DNA from: Anisakis pegreffii
Lineage: Eukaryota; Nematoda; Chromadorea; Rhabditida; Anisakidae
Reading direction: 5' to 3'
DNA length: 64,000 nt
Assembly: GCA_035041965.1 (NCBI GenBank)
Contig: JAPYMA010000305.1
Coordinates: forward strand, 1-64,000
The notes under the pieces were generated by a model. It saw nothing but the letters and a program-made list of their open reading frames with translations, did no database searches and was not told the DNA's origin. Shown one piece after another: positions 1 through 14,741 of this stretch (within the stretch, counting starts at the first letter, position 1; each line of letters opens with the position of its first letter). Made by a program: the position numbers and the translations under genes.

Positions 1-358
1 TGTACTTCGTTCCAGTTCGTGGTAGGTGTTTAACCGTTTTCGCATTTATCGTGAAACTTGCTGTCGCGTTTTTCGTGCGCCGCTTCCTCCGATTAAGCGC
101 TTTTTTGTTTCAGCCTAGCTAATTGCTTCCGTTGTACTGCCTTCCTTTATTAGTGATAAGGTGGATGTGTTCAGCGGAAATGCATTGTAAATAGGGAACG
201 TTTCAAACGCGTGCGACAACATTTCGTTGTGCGATTTCACGATTTTCAATCGGCTTTTTTTTCTTGTCATTTCAGAAAAATGCCTACGAAAAATATTTCA
301 AAAGTGACATTTGCAGGAGCTGCTTGACGACGAAAACGAAAAAAATCGGTCTTTTTTC
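1..358 (+). promoter_or_regulatory. 5' flank of the zinc-finger gene with two splice acceptors
   Basis: AT-rich leader region. Two acceptor-like sites are visible: a pyrimidine-rich tract ending in CAG at 273-275 and another ending at 316. The reading frame after the first closes quickly. The frame after the second runs open into the ATG at 359 and on to the donor at 432. The acceptor at 316 could be the spliced-leader addition site or the end of a cis intron whose upstream exon lies outside the window. The 14 codons between 317 and 358 are open and acidic, so translation may begin upstream. Confidence 0.4.
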
Positions 359-3300
359 ATGTCACTTGGCCTTGACACAGGCAGCATGGATTTGAGGTCA
401 AATTCGCCTGAAGAGGACAGCTCAGTGCATGGTGAGTTCTAGTTATTGTTATTGTTTATAGTTGAATGACTCAATTTCAATTTCTGTGAATGTTTTTGAA
501 ACATCACCTTTTAAACGTTCATTTTATGTGCAAAATTCGCTGGACGAAATCACCCAAATATATCATTTTTTTGGTAATCTAGTCATCACCATTTTTTCAA
601 CATTTGCGGGCGTATTTTGTTGGTCATTTGCTCGCATTATTTGTGTTGTCCTTTATCAATTCATTCGTCATGTTTTGATCAGTTTTATTTTGTGAATATA
701 TCTGTTTGCATAATCATTTCGCGCAATTACTGAAAACATTCTTGGATTTCTAAATTGAAATTATTGCTCAACGCACGCACCATTCTCAATTCTAAATGTC
801 ATTGAGAAATCTGCACTTTAGACATGTTTGCGCTGAGCATGTTTTTGTACGGTTCAGCGAACGTATGAATAAGCAGTAATCAGCAAACATATTCCGTCAT
901 CAATTGGATGTGGCATATTTCACTTGAAATATTTTGTTAATTATTGATAATATTCTTTTCCGAAATAAGTTAGCATCAATTCGTTGGTATTTTTCACTGT
1001 CACAATTTTATTTTTTTAACTGCGGCTGCAATTATTATAAAATCTTAACTTTGATGTGATCATTAGAGGAGAGTTGATCTGCATATACATGCGTAGCAAC
1101 AGATCTCTTTGATGAAACGCATAGTTTGTGTGAGGTTTTAACGCGTGATCAGTTAGTTGCTTCCGCAATTGAACACTGCACTTTTCTTAAATGAGCAATA
1201 TACTTAAAGGTAATACTTACTTCATCGAGCATACAAGATTTGCGTTGCATCGTTGATTTATGTCAGAAAAAAAAACGATGCTTCCAAGAAGAATTGCATC
1301 AATTGATGAATATTGCATTGATTAAGAAATGGCGAGGGGAACGGGCAGTGCGTATCGAGGATAGTTATTGTAATATGAAGTGTTATTGTAATGTAGCGAA
1401 TTATTGTTGTAATTGCCTTCGTTCAGCTCTATCAATAACAGTCTCGTTTATGCAGTTACAATGTGTCATGTGTGCATCTCATCAACCGTGCATTTCGAAG
1501 AGTCGAAATCATTTCTGTAGCATTCTCTAAAATGCCTCGAAGGAAGCACTGTTTCAAAAAAAAGTTCTCTTCGACTTTCTTCTTTGAGCACAACAAAAAC
1601 ACGCTACACCCTACACATCTGATCGATTCAAACTCAATCGATAGTGGTCAGCAAAGAATTTGAAACATTCAACATTATTGTTGTTAAACAATAACAATTC
1701 ATCACTTCTGTGGCATTCTCAAAATTTAGCATTTAACCGTGGAATCGTTCCACCTGAGAAAGCCGAGTTTGCGAAAAATTGTTGACCGTTGAAAGCTCAA
1801 TTCTTCGATTGTTGCCAAAAGCGTTCGAGAATTCGTCAACGACAAATACGTGAGACGTTTCAGTGCTTCAAAAAACAAGCACAATGGAACGCAGCTTCGT
1901 CTTGTGAACTCATCTGATATATGGCAATGCACTATTGTAGTTTTTTGCCATCAGTTGGAGGAAAATTTTTTTCTGGTGTGTTGAGCGTTTTTTTGTGTGT
2001 TTGTGTGCGAAAATATTTCGAAAGCGATTAGTTGGCCATCATAAGATTTTACTATACGCATATTGTTGATTCGTCAATTGCAAGTGACAGCTGTTATCGC
2101 GCACAAAACTAATTTTCGTTGGTGTTTACAATTTCGATTCAGAAATGATTAGTAATGCTCGAATCGACATCAAGACCACAAACATACGCTCTATTCAGTC
2201 ACATTAGGTTCTGCAGTTGAGCGCAAATTTGAGAAAGATGTTGATGACGAATTCAGTTTGAATGCCTTTGAATTGTTACAAACTTTTCGTTTAGTTCAGT
2301 GTTCATTTATTGAAATGTATTTTAGTCGTATGTAGAAAACGGTAAAATTTCAGTGATCAAAAAATTTCAATGACGATGATAACTGTGATGAAAATAACGG
2401 CAATGATAATGATAAAATGACACCACTAGTAATACCACAGATCCAAATATCTCGAAAAATAAACATTAATTTCACGGCACTTCATTCAAGAAGCTAAAGC
2501 TGAAATTGTAACAGTTCTTGAATCAGTTTCCGAATTTAGTGTATGTTGTATCGATCCTGCAGCTGTCTATTTATTTTTAATTATTATTTGTTCAGTTGTT
2601 CAAACAGACTGCTGTCTAACTGATGGATAGATGACCATCTTCGGAACCTAATTCATCTTCCTCAATTCTTATTTCATCTTTGATTCCCTTCTTGATTTCA
2701 AGAGCCAAAAAATCTTCGATGTTTCACTGTAAACTAAATTACATAATTGGCATTACTCGATCCGTTTACTTGGGATTATTTTAAGTATCAGTGAAAACAA
2801 GATTGCCATTCTGTTTGTGTGACATTTCTGGCTATACAATTTTGTGAGGTTGATAGGAGAATTGTAAACGAAATCGGAAGCGTAATGCAGTTAGTTGTCT
2901 GTGCTGCACGCTTTGGCTCTAATCTTCTCCTAGATCCCTCAGTCTTATCCATCCATCGAGAACGCTTAACCGTTTGACCAGTTGGTCAGTGAGTGGTAGC
3001 CATCCACACAGACGCATTCACGTACACATGCAAATTGATGCACACAAATTGCCCGATGCCATCTTGTCGATGTTAAGTATCACCGCTGCTGACAGCATTC
3101 ATTCACACTTCTCCGACACGCAATCTTTTTCTATACAAACCCAGCAATTCATCAGCCAATACTCGATTAGCCATTGTGTTTTTGATCACTCGTAAACTAC
3201 ATTAAAAGCATACATGTTTCATCAGTAATCGTACATTTTACATACCTATTTTTTATTCAACCATTATTCAGATGCCGAGCAGATCGTTTTGAAAGGATCA

Positions 3301-6300
3301 CATTGAAATTAGATGAAAACTTGCATTTTATCAACCATAAGGGATCATCAGTTCATTTTAGGAGGCATGATGGATGCATTATGTAAGAGCTGAATCGGTG
3401 GAGTAGATTTTACAAAACTGTCAGTGTTGTGTATGTGAAGAGCGAATGATTGACAGTGGCAAATGTATCTTAGCTATACAACACTCGTAATGTTCTTTTA
3501 ACTACCAGCTTATCTTCGTAGGCTATCGTTCCACCGAGCATGTATTATATGTGCTATTGTTGGAAGCTAGCAAACGCCTTAGAGATTGATGATGATTCGT
3601 AATGCCATGAACACACAGAGGTTTAAATTCAGCTTATTTAGGCTTTCAGATTTGAATGGGATGTTGTTGTTTTGAGTTGAACAGTCTTCAGTTTGTTTAC
3701 TGAAACGTTTCGATGGGCATATGAATATAGATCTTACAAATATTATGAATATGATGTATATCACGATTGTAATCTTCGTCTCGTTCTGTCTGCTCCTCTC
3801 TCGTTGTCACTCTTGATTAGCATACGAGAATAGGCAGCAAAAAGCGTTTGACTATAGCTTTAGCTAATGCTAGGTTATGTAGCAACAACCATTCAGTCAT
3901 CCAACCAAACACTACAAAGTAGTAATCAATATATGGTAAATGAGGGAACGAAGAGTGGAACGATATGAGGGAGTTGACTGTTTGAGTTGTGCTGGTAACG
4001 ACGACAAATTGTGCTGATTCAAGAAGACAGGAAAAATGGAAAATTGAATGTGAAGAGTGCTTACTCGTTCGATTACGCTCCGGATAGTGTGTGCTCGCAC
4101 TTTTAGTTGTTGATTTGACTACTGTAGACGAATTATTCGAGATGAAATCAGACGAATGCATCGCGGTAAAACGACAAATGACAAACACGAGAACGATTCA
4201 CACGAATAATCTATACATATGCACATATTTAATCATCACCATTAGATGCCAAAGCAACATCCTGTCCATTTTAAATATCACTAACTTCACCTTCCAATCA
4301 AACTCTTTCAACTTCTTATCTGATGCTCTATGCTGTCATTCAGTGTTTCATTGATGAACTTTACAAAACACCAATAAGTCTAAATTGTGGTAATCGCGAA
4401 CAAAACTCACCGTATTCATGTCAAAGTGAATAAATCTGACAGGGTCGCGAGCATCTCAGTAACTTAATAAATTTCAATCACTAGCAAGTTTTGAGCCAAA
4501 TTCAGTTGTTGAGGTTCATCGAGTGATCATGCACAACCTTAGAATTGGATCAGTTATATTGTTATCATCCAGGCTTTTCATTCACTTTAGCATATTTAAA
4601 ATTAAGCTTGCTGAATTTGGGCGTAAATTTGGTGCGTCTTCAAACCCACTGAAGAAAAGGTTGTGAAAGCATTTTGTGAATTTTCCGAACCACCATAATG
4701 CATCTGTGAATATGTTTGAAGAGAAAACACGATTTTATTCTGTATTTTATTCGAATCAAAAAGTATGGATCACGATACGACACTTTTGAAATTATAGTGG
4801 GGAAGCCTAGTGATGTGGTGTATCTATTTATTCTATGAATGAAATAAACCACTCGAACGATTGAACTTCTGATAAGGGGCCGTTTTCATGATTTCAACGT
4901 AGCATTTATGCTGGTGCATGCTGTCTTATGGTTATAGTGCTTAACACGGATTATAGTTACATTTTGGGGACCAAAATTTTTTCGGTGACTGCACGGAAAG
5001 GTGCAATTGAAAAGGATAATCAATCGAATGATGGTCTCCCTAATGATCGAGGAGATAACTACATCATTTGCTTACGCTTTTGTAATGTTTGAATTCTTTC
5101 GTTACTGCTAACTTCAGAGTCATTTGATATTGCAACTCACTCGTTTGACAGCTTCGGAATTTAATTGCAATGTCTTGGTAGTATTGATTCACACAAAACG
5201 GTCAAAATTCTTTCACTAATCATTAAGTATCACAGAAATACTCAAACTGCAGTTCAACGAAATGATACCTCACAATCAGCATAAATGTCTCTGATTTTTT
5301 AAAATCAAATGTATTTTTTTCGGCATATAATTTGATCCTTCATCAAGTAGTTATTGTAAAAGCATGGAGACGGACGGCGTCCTTAACAGATTGCATCACG
5401 AAACATGAGAGCTGTGTGGTTTTAAGGTAGCGATATCGATTAATGTCATGAGGCATTTGCATTGTTTCGTTAATTGATTTAGTAGTTGGATCGAAGCGAT
5501 GCTTTTTGTTCTAAGAATGATTGAAACAACAAAAGGATGAACAAAAGAGCTGTTTCGAGATGTGATGATGCATTAACGTTGCTGGTGAATCACTGTCATG
5601 AAAATGGATTTGCTTGAGACATCAATAAGTGCGTTAAATGAAGAAATTGATCGAATTCTTCAACATATTCGATTTCTCTGCCCGTATTTCATGATCATGT
5701 TGCCAAAATTCAATTGCAGCATATTGCTGAAAGCTTGATTTTGCAATCACAGTTGATAGTGTTGAGTCCTCTTCTAAAACCTCTAAGTTACCACATAACT
5801 AATTCTTTCATGCCACCTCTTATAGAGCTTGATGGAATGAAATCGCGCGTAATTTTCTCCGAATTTTTCTTTGAAGTTGCCTTAAAAATTGTCCGCATAC
5901 TGTGCTGATTACACTTACAACCGATGAACAATTTTTTCGTTATTATCGAAGTGTGCTTGATTTGATTCACATGAAGTAAGGTGAGATTGATTCAGTAGAA
6001 AATTGAATGCAATCTTTCCTTATGGTCCAATTTATTTGATTAGCTAAAGTCTGAAAGCTGTCGATGAATATCGCTTATTTTAAATTGAAGTAAGCGTATT
6101 TTTTATGCTCACCTATTTGTTGTAGGCAACTTAAATGGTGTGATTCCGTTATTAAAGTTTTGTTTCTTTACATGTGTAGTATAATTTGGTCTATCCTAAG
6201 CAAGTTCGAATTGATCGAATTTTCAAAATTTTTTGTTGGAAATTGTTTTGAAGATATTTTTATTGCATTCATAGAGATTAGTATCGGTATTACGGTGAAT

Positions 6301-9300
6301 ACTGCACTGACAGTCATTACTCATTTTGATTATAAGACACATACACACACAAAAAGCGTATATGTAGCTACTTTTAGAATGAAGTAAGCGTAGTAGAAGT
6401 TGATATAACTTAGAGCTTATAGGGTTGTGTACATCTGTCAAAAGAATAGGTTGCACAAATGCTGGTATGTCTGATTGATGCTCGATGAAATGAGTCCAAT
6501 TAGGAAGTATGGTCACACACAGGCTGTTAGCTGTTTAGTATGTATTTCGATAACCTAGGCAGCGCAGCGGTAACGACACTATAAAACTCTGACTCCAGTT
6601 GACAGTATACAAAATCAATATGCATGTTTATTAGTCAGAAGAAGCTAGCGAAAGCCGCCAGCATGCGTATGTGCTGTGAAAACTAGGGATATAGACCACT
6701 GTTACTGTTTATCTCAGTTCAATGACGGCCTACACTAAGCTTCATTTACCCTGTTCATCACCTTTCATCCGTGAGAGTGTGACATGAAATAGCTGAATGT
6801 TAGTGGGGACGAGCAACTTACTTCCATCCATCGGTCATTCATTGCAATGGGACAAACCAATGTTTACAGTCATTCACATCACCGGACGGTTCAGCATCTA
6901 CACTTGTTGCTAATTGATTGTGTTTAGTGTCCGAATTGAATTATAAGCTATTTGAAGAACTACTCAGAGCCCTCAAGTGAGAGTCCGTTTGGTTACATTG
7001 TGTCATCGAATCGAATTAACGGTGAAGTTTTTATCCTATTGACACATCATTAGTTATCCTTTTCTTGACTCATAAAATGCAGCAAATCGCAAGTTGACAC
7101 AATCATCAACCTTCACTTCATCTACTGCAATCTTCGTTCACGTCTGATGTCCTGCTATGGAGCCGTGTTTCATGCACGATATTCTAGCGCACTTTATCGG
7201 ATATGTGAGAGAGACATGCATAAAAGAATGCAGCCAGCCATTGTGACGCAATATATTTGGATGATCAAAGCAATCGGATAAACAAATAAACATATAATGA
7301 ACACACATCACTCCATGTAAAATTACCACTAATGATTGTTTACGTACGAGAATATATAAGGTTACATTAAGGGATTTCATCGCAGTTATTAGATCGATGA
7401 TCTGTTTACTAAAGTTACAGAGTAGCTTGCAGAATTGTGAGAAGGAAGTCAAGCCAGGCTTTCAGGGCTGTAATTTTGTGCGTACTCGTTGATTTGAATG
7501 ATTATGTGTAGATTGTGTGAAAGCTTCACAAAATGGATCTGGTTTAGTGTATATTCGAATTGTAGACGCTTCCATGCACAAACATCCATCAGCAGCCTAT
7601 CTATACGACAGGAAACCATTTGGCAAGCCTTGATGAGACGTAGTTTAGCGCTTGATTACTGCTTGCCTGTTCATTAGACGAAAACAACTTATGCGAATAG
7701 AGTATCAACGTTAGCTAGTGAGAGGTCGGTCGACTGATCACAAAAGCATTACTTATTTGCGTACAGCAGATAGAATGAATCATATAACTAATGAGGCTGA
7801 CGTTAGCTCGTCAGATCAACCTGCCATATGCTTCTATATAAAACCCTTAAAAGTGCAGTTTCATTTTGCATTCTCTGAAATGTCACGAACCCTGCTTCAA
7901 AACCATCGCACTCAACCATACCATACACTTTAATCTGTCATTTATCAGTGGATAATTCGAAGCTTTCTGTGAAATATCCACGAACACATCACTTCTTTAC
8001 TCACGTTCAAATTCGTAACATCACATTATCGACTTAGCAAAAACCTTTTCGATCGGTTACGTTTGAAATTCAGTGAGCGCAAGTTTTTGAAGCGTCACAA
8101 TCTCACTGTTTATGCATATAAAGGGGTACGTACATAATCTCAATACACGTAACATGAATATATATGTATATTTTTATTTATTAATATGTGTGTGTATCCA
8201 AGGACATCACCGAATAGTCTTTATGGGATATTGCAATGAAATGACAAAATGTTTGTGTACGCATGACTCATGTTTTGTATCCTCACAATACTTCATCGCT
8301 AAACTGCAGCAGTCCGTTTCAAATTTCATTTCCACTGATGGTTGTTTGAGTGGTACATCACCATTACAGTATACCAGTGAAAAGAGCGCATCTTGTTGTA
8401 TGTGTTTGAGTATTGTGTATAGGACAAGCATTGCACAAGAAAGAGTAAGGCAATAATGACAGTATCCGAAATCAATAAATATATTACTGCTTGAACAGAA
8501 TAGAAGCACAACAGAACACAACAATGCACTCTAATGTACGAGAATACGTAAAGCACATACAACAGCATAGAACCAAGCACACAACACACTCTTATGAATA
8601 CATTTGATTATTGAATGCTACCGACCGCATCGTTCTCATTCTCTATTCACTGATTGTGAATGAATGAATAATCACTTCAACGTGGGGACCGTCCAGCACA
8701 AACTTCTCTCAACAGTGCATTATCATATAACATTTGTGTTACGCTTCCGAAACGAAACAGAATTATTTGATGAAGGAATGTTCAATAGTACATTAACGTT
8801 GTGAATGCTCTCTAGTCTATACAGTATCTATACAAACGAAAAACGTATACGGTATTGTGTAGAAACAGGACTTGGTGAGTAAAACATCGATTAGGCGGCT
8901 CCAGCGAGCGTCAACACACCTACGGGGCGATGAGAATGTATACAAGGGCTAGTTGAACTACAGTAACCTTAACTATTGAAACTTTCACAAACGTTATCAA
9001 TTGTACACGGAAAGTACGCGTTTCACATGTCTACAGTACACCACAATGCATGTGACCGTTCTTTGCAAATGAGTATGAAAATGTCATTCATGTAATGAAA
9101 TAACAAATCATTGCCTGTTTTCGTCGCTACACACTTGTTTATCTCCGTCTACTTCAAAAAGATGTTCCATTAGAATGTTCCCTTTATTTATATTTATTCG
9201 AATGACCACACTGTATACTTCACTATTCGGTATTAAATCCAATAAAAGTCTGAGAAATTGGGCACTGTACGCTTTTACTCATGCTGTTCTGAAAGAAATG

Positions 9301-12300
9301 CAGGGATAGTCTGAAGATGATTATGACACAACGTTTTGTAGGATCAGCCTACATTAATATGCTTCGTGATCGAATAATTAATGATCTACTGAATTAAAAG
9401 CGCTTTATTGAGGATGAAATTTATTTTATTTATCTCCTTAATCAGCAGTTACAATTCATTATTAGTTTGTCTGGGTGAACATATCACATTCTTCTTTCCT
9501 TGGTATCCTTATTTTCCGCACGGCTAATGATATCTGCGCAAGGAATCCTCCGTCTTCATGAAGTTCTGATTTCAATAGCTGATTCGACAATCGGTAATAT
9601 ATCATCTGCGCAGCCAGAAATGATACATTGATGTTCGACGTTTCGGCTTTATACCGTCTTCAGGAATATCATTTGAATGACTGATGGCCATGTCGAGCTT
9701 TTGATGCAAGGATCAAGGGTCAGTGATTATGGAGGGTTGGGTAGGAGTTTACGATATCTCGGTAGGAAGTTTAATGGTTAGGAATTAGGTGATGATAAAT
9801 GACGTTGTGAAAGATAATAATGACTAATGATAAGGAATACAGTGATGAGTACAAGAAGGTTGTACATATGTGAAATAGTTATGGGGAAGCGATAATAGTT
9901 ACAACCTGATTCCTAACCATTAACCTTCCTATAATCTCCTACCTTACCCACCATAATCCCTGACCCTTGATCCCTGCACCACCAGCTCGACGTAGCCATC
10001 AGTGATTCAAATGATGTTCCTGAAGGTGGCATAAAGCCGAAACGTCGAATATTAATGTATTATTTCTGACCGCGCAGGTGATATATTTTTTGTCAATAAT
10101 AATAAATACCGTTCTGAGTCATCTACTAACACCATGCGCCCCATAAACGAGGAAAGTTTCAAACGATTCGACAGTCATAAAATTGCAGGATTACTATGCA
10201 GTTTGGTTAGCTGTGATAAACAAAACTGAAACATTTTATAAGAAATTTGATTTTCCGATAGTTGACTATCCTAGACACAAGCAAGCTATTTCCCTTTTGA
10301 AAGATTCAACATCTGCTCCATTTTTAAATTTCTGTATTTTTATCAGATGAATGCTCTAAATTCGGATCATAATTTGCATATTATTGAGCTCCCTTTTCCT
10401 CTCTGTTCAGGATGTAAAATAACAATTCAAAGCCCTCATTAACATATCGTTTGCAACACATCTGTTTGTCGTCCCAGCGGAACTAAATGCGTGCTCGTGG
10501 CGAAAAAAATTTGAAATTCATTGTATTGTGTGAATGAACTTCGTGATAAATATGAGTGACATGAATTGCGATCATTTATTGCTGTCATTGATTCGGTGGA
10601 GAAAATAATCCCCGTCATAGAAAATGCTTCACATCGTTAGCAATTCCGTCTTCAATACCAAAATCCATTGGCACACAACAAATAAGCATTTCCGTCTCTA
10701 ATTTATCTCAAATGAAACCTTTGATCGGTCGAAAACATGGCGTTTTTGACATTTTCACCGCTCTTTCAATATGAGTAAATCGAAATTTTCTTAACGAATT
10801 CCAGCCGCTGCTACTCTTCCGAATGTATCATTCGTTCATATAAATCAGCATGAAATTTAACCGTGGATTTGTTCTTGTAGTGAATGACATTTTCAGAAGA
10901 ACGAAGCAGTGAACTTCTGATCGATAATCAAGGAGGCGATATGGAGAGCGAAGGAAGTGGTGCATCACCGATGCATTTGAACAACACGACCACGAATGAT
11001 CACTTATCGGCTCTGGTCGCTCATGTCACTTCTAAAACACAATGTCCTGAGTGCGGAAAACATTTTCGAAAAGGTTCGTTGCATTTAACTGATTTCGCTG
11101 TTTTCAGCAACGCTAATTTTGTAAAGAGTCTTTTCCTTATTTTGTGGCTTTTCAAGCATAATTAATTGCTTGTCAGTTGATATTTCATACTTTCGAAACA
11201 TTCATTCCATGTGAATGATTTTAGATCAGCAAAGTAAATTCCAGAATGTCATTTTATTCGCCAAGCATTTATTCGATGACAACACAGACACTATACTCCA
11301 AAATCCAACCGTGCATATTTTTACTGAGCTTAAGCCATAATCCATTTCTTCCTAACGCATTCATAAAAATCACTCATCTTTTCTAAGTGTACTCAATGAA
11401 GTATGATCTCATTTGTTCAATTTGATACAATTCAGATCCAACTAAATTCACCTCAAAGAATAATTAATTGAGTTCTACTTCAGCTAAGTTGTAATTTTGT
11501 TTACTCGTTTAATTTTCATGATGAATGATATTTTGTTGTAATCAGCCCCTAATGAAGGTGATCATATGTGGAATGAATCAAATTTCTAAATTCAACTCGC
11601 TCTATTCAAATTCATCTCATTAGATTCACAATCGCAATCAAAGCAAATAAAATTCTACCGTAGAAACTGCATGAAATGTTGGGCGACATTGTATCATATA
11701 ATCGCACTATCAAGTCAATCGGAAAGAGTACAATTGTTGGATTCGTTATCGAAATCTTTATGAATCATTCCTCTGTCACCATATATCACGAACAAATCCA
11801 CTTTCATCCATACAGTGTACTTCCAAAATTTCACAATCTTTTTTTCTGGTGCTTTTCTGATTTGGAAAACGAAACTTTCGATAGCCTTCGTTCGAAATTG
11901 ATGGGCAACATGTCAGTATCAGACCATACTTTCCGCCACTTTGAACATTTTATTCTGAAGTTTCCAGTTGCAAAATTCAAGATTTGATTAAACTGCTGCA
12001 TAAAATTGTCAATAAATGTGCACACAAACGTTTGCTTTTACAGTTAGTTGTGGTTTGTAGTGGATAACACACACATGAACTTATCGAATTATCTAAACAA
12101 TCTCTTGCGGCTTTGGATAATAGCAACTGACTCAAATGACATTAGTATTTGTCAGTCTCCTGGACTCGTCAATTTCACTGTGCACACTACACAAACCAAG
12201 TGGTGTTTAATAATCGAAATTTGCTTCATCTAATCTCTCGAGATTTGACGACAGTTTTAGAATGAATAGTGTTGTTTATATTACGGATAGCATGCTAGCC

Positions 12301-14741
12301 CAGCACTTATAGTCATCTGTTCACTTTCGTGAGAGATTGTGTCTGTTCCGTTGAGACTGAAACAAACTTACGGTAACTTATGCGTTTACTCTGCACTTCT
12401 GCTGATCACAGTTCAGAAATACAGAAATATGAACACATTGTCTTGAATAAAAATAGCAATTTTTCATGATAATTGTAAGTGTTGAATTCGGAATGGAGGC
12501 AATATATTTCACATGAAGGCAATATATTTCACATGAAGGCAATATATTTCACACGAAGACACCAAGAAAGTAGTACTTATGGATGAATCATCATAAACAT
12601 ACAAATTCCTTAATGAGAAAAAGAATGTCGGAGTAGACTAACCAATGCGATGTGTTATAATTGACGCATCACCTTTGGGATTTCTCACTTACAAAAGGGC
12701 TTTTAATGCGTTTAGAATTTTGCTTTTAGACTAAAAAGTCAGTTGAATCGATTTGCATTTCAAGGGGTTTTCGCTTAGAAGTTCTGAAGATCTTAAAACT
12801 GAATGCTACCAGAACAGTTGATCAATGAACCGGTATTCAAAAAATTATTTCCACAATTGTTCTGGGTAGTGAGATTTGATTAACAACGAAGGAGCACATC
12901 ATCGTGGAGTTTAGATCATCGCATTTGAACTATTAACTCAGAGGTGTTATTAACTGCATTTTTGACTGCATTCAACCAATAAACTGATTTCAGGATCTTC
13001 ATTGCAAGTACATATGACACTGAACCATGGCTTTCCACCTCCCGGTAGTTCAGCTTCATCAGATGACCAAGCTGAGAAGAGCTCTGATTGTGGTGCTTCA
13101 ATTGGACCAGTGAGCTGTAATAACGACGCTTCATCAGCACCGGTTCAGCATGAATTGAGGCAAATAAAGTCGATGATTGGTGAACTGAGATCTGCACAGA
13201 GTACGGCCAGAGTTGAGCAGGTCGGTCACTCATTATTCGTGCATTAATTACAAATCAATGTATCACCCGCACATAATAGTGTTATTTGAGAAATTGCTTA
13301 TCGTGGTGTCGATACGCATAAGAGATATTTATAGGATTAGTGTGGTTGATCAAAATGGTTATGAAATTTATTATAGAATTATACTAACTATAAGATTCAC
13401 GTTGACGCTGAGTGCATTTGGCATAAAGATATGTAGTTATACGCATTCAGCATAATCAGCTTTGAGTGCATTCATGCTAGAATAGTGTGATGTTTCACAT
13501 GCTCACAGTGACTATATTTTCTGATTATACGATTTCTCCTACAAGATGAATCATACTAGAAAATCTTAAGAGTGTCATGTTCACATCTTACATTTACAGG
13601 ACCGAACACACCAGTTAGTGATTCCACTCTAGTGTTTCAGTGCTTATCTTCGCAGTAAATTCGTTGACCAGTCATATTTGTAAAAGAGTCCATCAGTTTG
13701 CACACATCAAAATGGCATCTTATGAGTAATGCGCGTTGCATGCACACAACGCCTGAGGTGTTAACATGGTTGTAATATGATGAACGATAAGTGGGGTAAT
13801 ATATGGAAAGTAGTTAGAAGAGGGAATGGATTAATTTGTCTGTTGGGATTGTGTTAATTGGATGTGAAGAGGGTGCAGGTGGCACGTTATTATGTATGTG
13901 ATATGCATTAATGATGTTTGTATGCGTATTGTGGTTACTTTTCCTAGCGATTTTGCTGAACTATACATCCAGTACGCAATGAAATGTTCAATTATAACCG
14001 TAATGCTTTGACGATCCTAGGTGAAGGAGCAATTTGAATCATTAAAGAAGAGATTAATGAGCCTATATTATTCCATTTGATTTCATGAGAATAGCACTAA
14101 TGGAAATTTTGAATGGTATTAATATCGCTACAGTTAGTAGCATGTAAGTATACCTTAGAAACTGCTTCAGAAGCACTTGAAAGTTTCCTGCTCGAAAGGG
14201 TGTACAGAGTAAGTATTTGAGAACAGATTGTGAAACAAAATGAAAAATATTTGTAGTAATGAGTCCATGGTCTCTACGGGAGATCAAGAAGCATTAAAAA
14301 TGATGACATCAATGGATGATGACATCAAGAATAGATGACTAAAATGATGACTAAAAATAAAAGAATGACTTTTCGCGCAGCAAAATGTCCTGTAACTGTT
14401 GAGGGATGTTGAGATTCACTGATATGCTAAAACAGTTGTTCCGTCACAATTTCTTCATTTTATTATAAGAGTGCATTTCATTCGCAAATTGGGTTATTGG
14501 AATGAAAAAAATCTCGATTATTGTCATCATGTTAGGTGGTAATTAGTGTTTGTTTCAGTTGTTGACAGGATTGGACACACGAGTGGGGCGTTTGGAAAAG
14601 CAACTTGAAATGGCACTGAACAGTATTTATACATTGGTTCAGTTACAGACGGGAATCAACTCATCGGTGACAAGATTCAGGGAAGAAGCTTGTGAGCAAC
14701 TCAAAACCGTTAAAGCAATGCTTAGCGACTCAACCATTTGA
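359..14741 (+). CDS. Single C2H2 zinc-finger protein with C-terminal coiled coil
   Basis: Probable nuclear DNA- or RNA-binding regulator; I do not recognise a named orthologue. Exons are 359-431, 10897-11073, 12994-13220 and 14559-14741. All junctions are GT-AG and in phase, giving 219 residues. The N-terminal 70 residues are acidic and Ser/Asn-rich. One classical zinc finger spans residues 74-95: Cys74-x2-Cys77-x12-His90-x4-His95, with a split codon for Gly84 at the intron. Residues about 128-215 form a long amphipathic helix with heptad-like Leu/Val/Ile spacing, likely a dimerising coiled coil. One finger alone binds DNA weakly, so dimerisation or a protein-binding role is plausible. The first intron is 10,465 bp. 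The start is uncertain: the exon is open from the acceptor at 316, so an upstream exon may add residues. It converges on the coatomer gene. Confidence 0.82.
432..10896 (+). other. 10.5 kb first intron of the zinc-finger gene
   Basis: Begins GTGAGT and ends in a TTTCAG acceptor. Open frames here are short, overlap on both strands and show no family resemblance, so I call none of them. The only structured item I can support is the foldback element at 9595-10086. First introns of this size often carry regulatory elements, but none is recognisable by eye. Confidence 0.7.
9595..10086. mobile_element. Foldback (inverted-repeat) element inside intron 1
   Basis: Two arms of about 190 bp (9595-9790 and 9904-10086) are imperfect reverse complements around a loop of about 110 bp. 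Matching blocks include TCGACGTTTCGGCTTTAT near 9635, repeated inverted near 10040, and ATGGTTAGGAAT near 9775, repeated inverted near 9910. There is no open frame of note, so this is a non-autonomous foldback or MITE-like element. I could not define a clear target-site duplication. Confidence 0.75.
12495..12557. repeat. Three tandem copies of a 20 bp unit
   Basis: The unit GAAGGCAATATATTTCACAT occurs three times in a row with a few changes at the ends, inside intron 2 of the zinc-finger gene. It is a small minisatellite with no visible function. Confidence 0.85.

Noticed and set aside
1240..1530. 96-residue plus frame with several cysteines in intron 1
   Set aside because: No acceptor or donor in phase with the zinc-finger gene and no domain; low-complexity composition.
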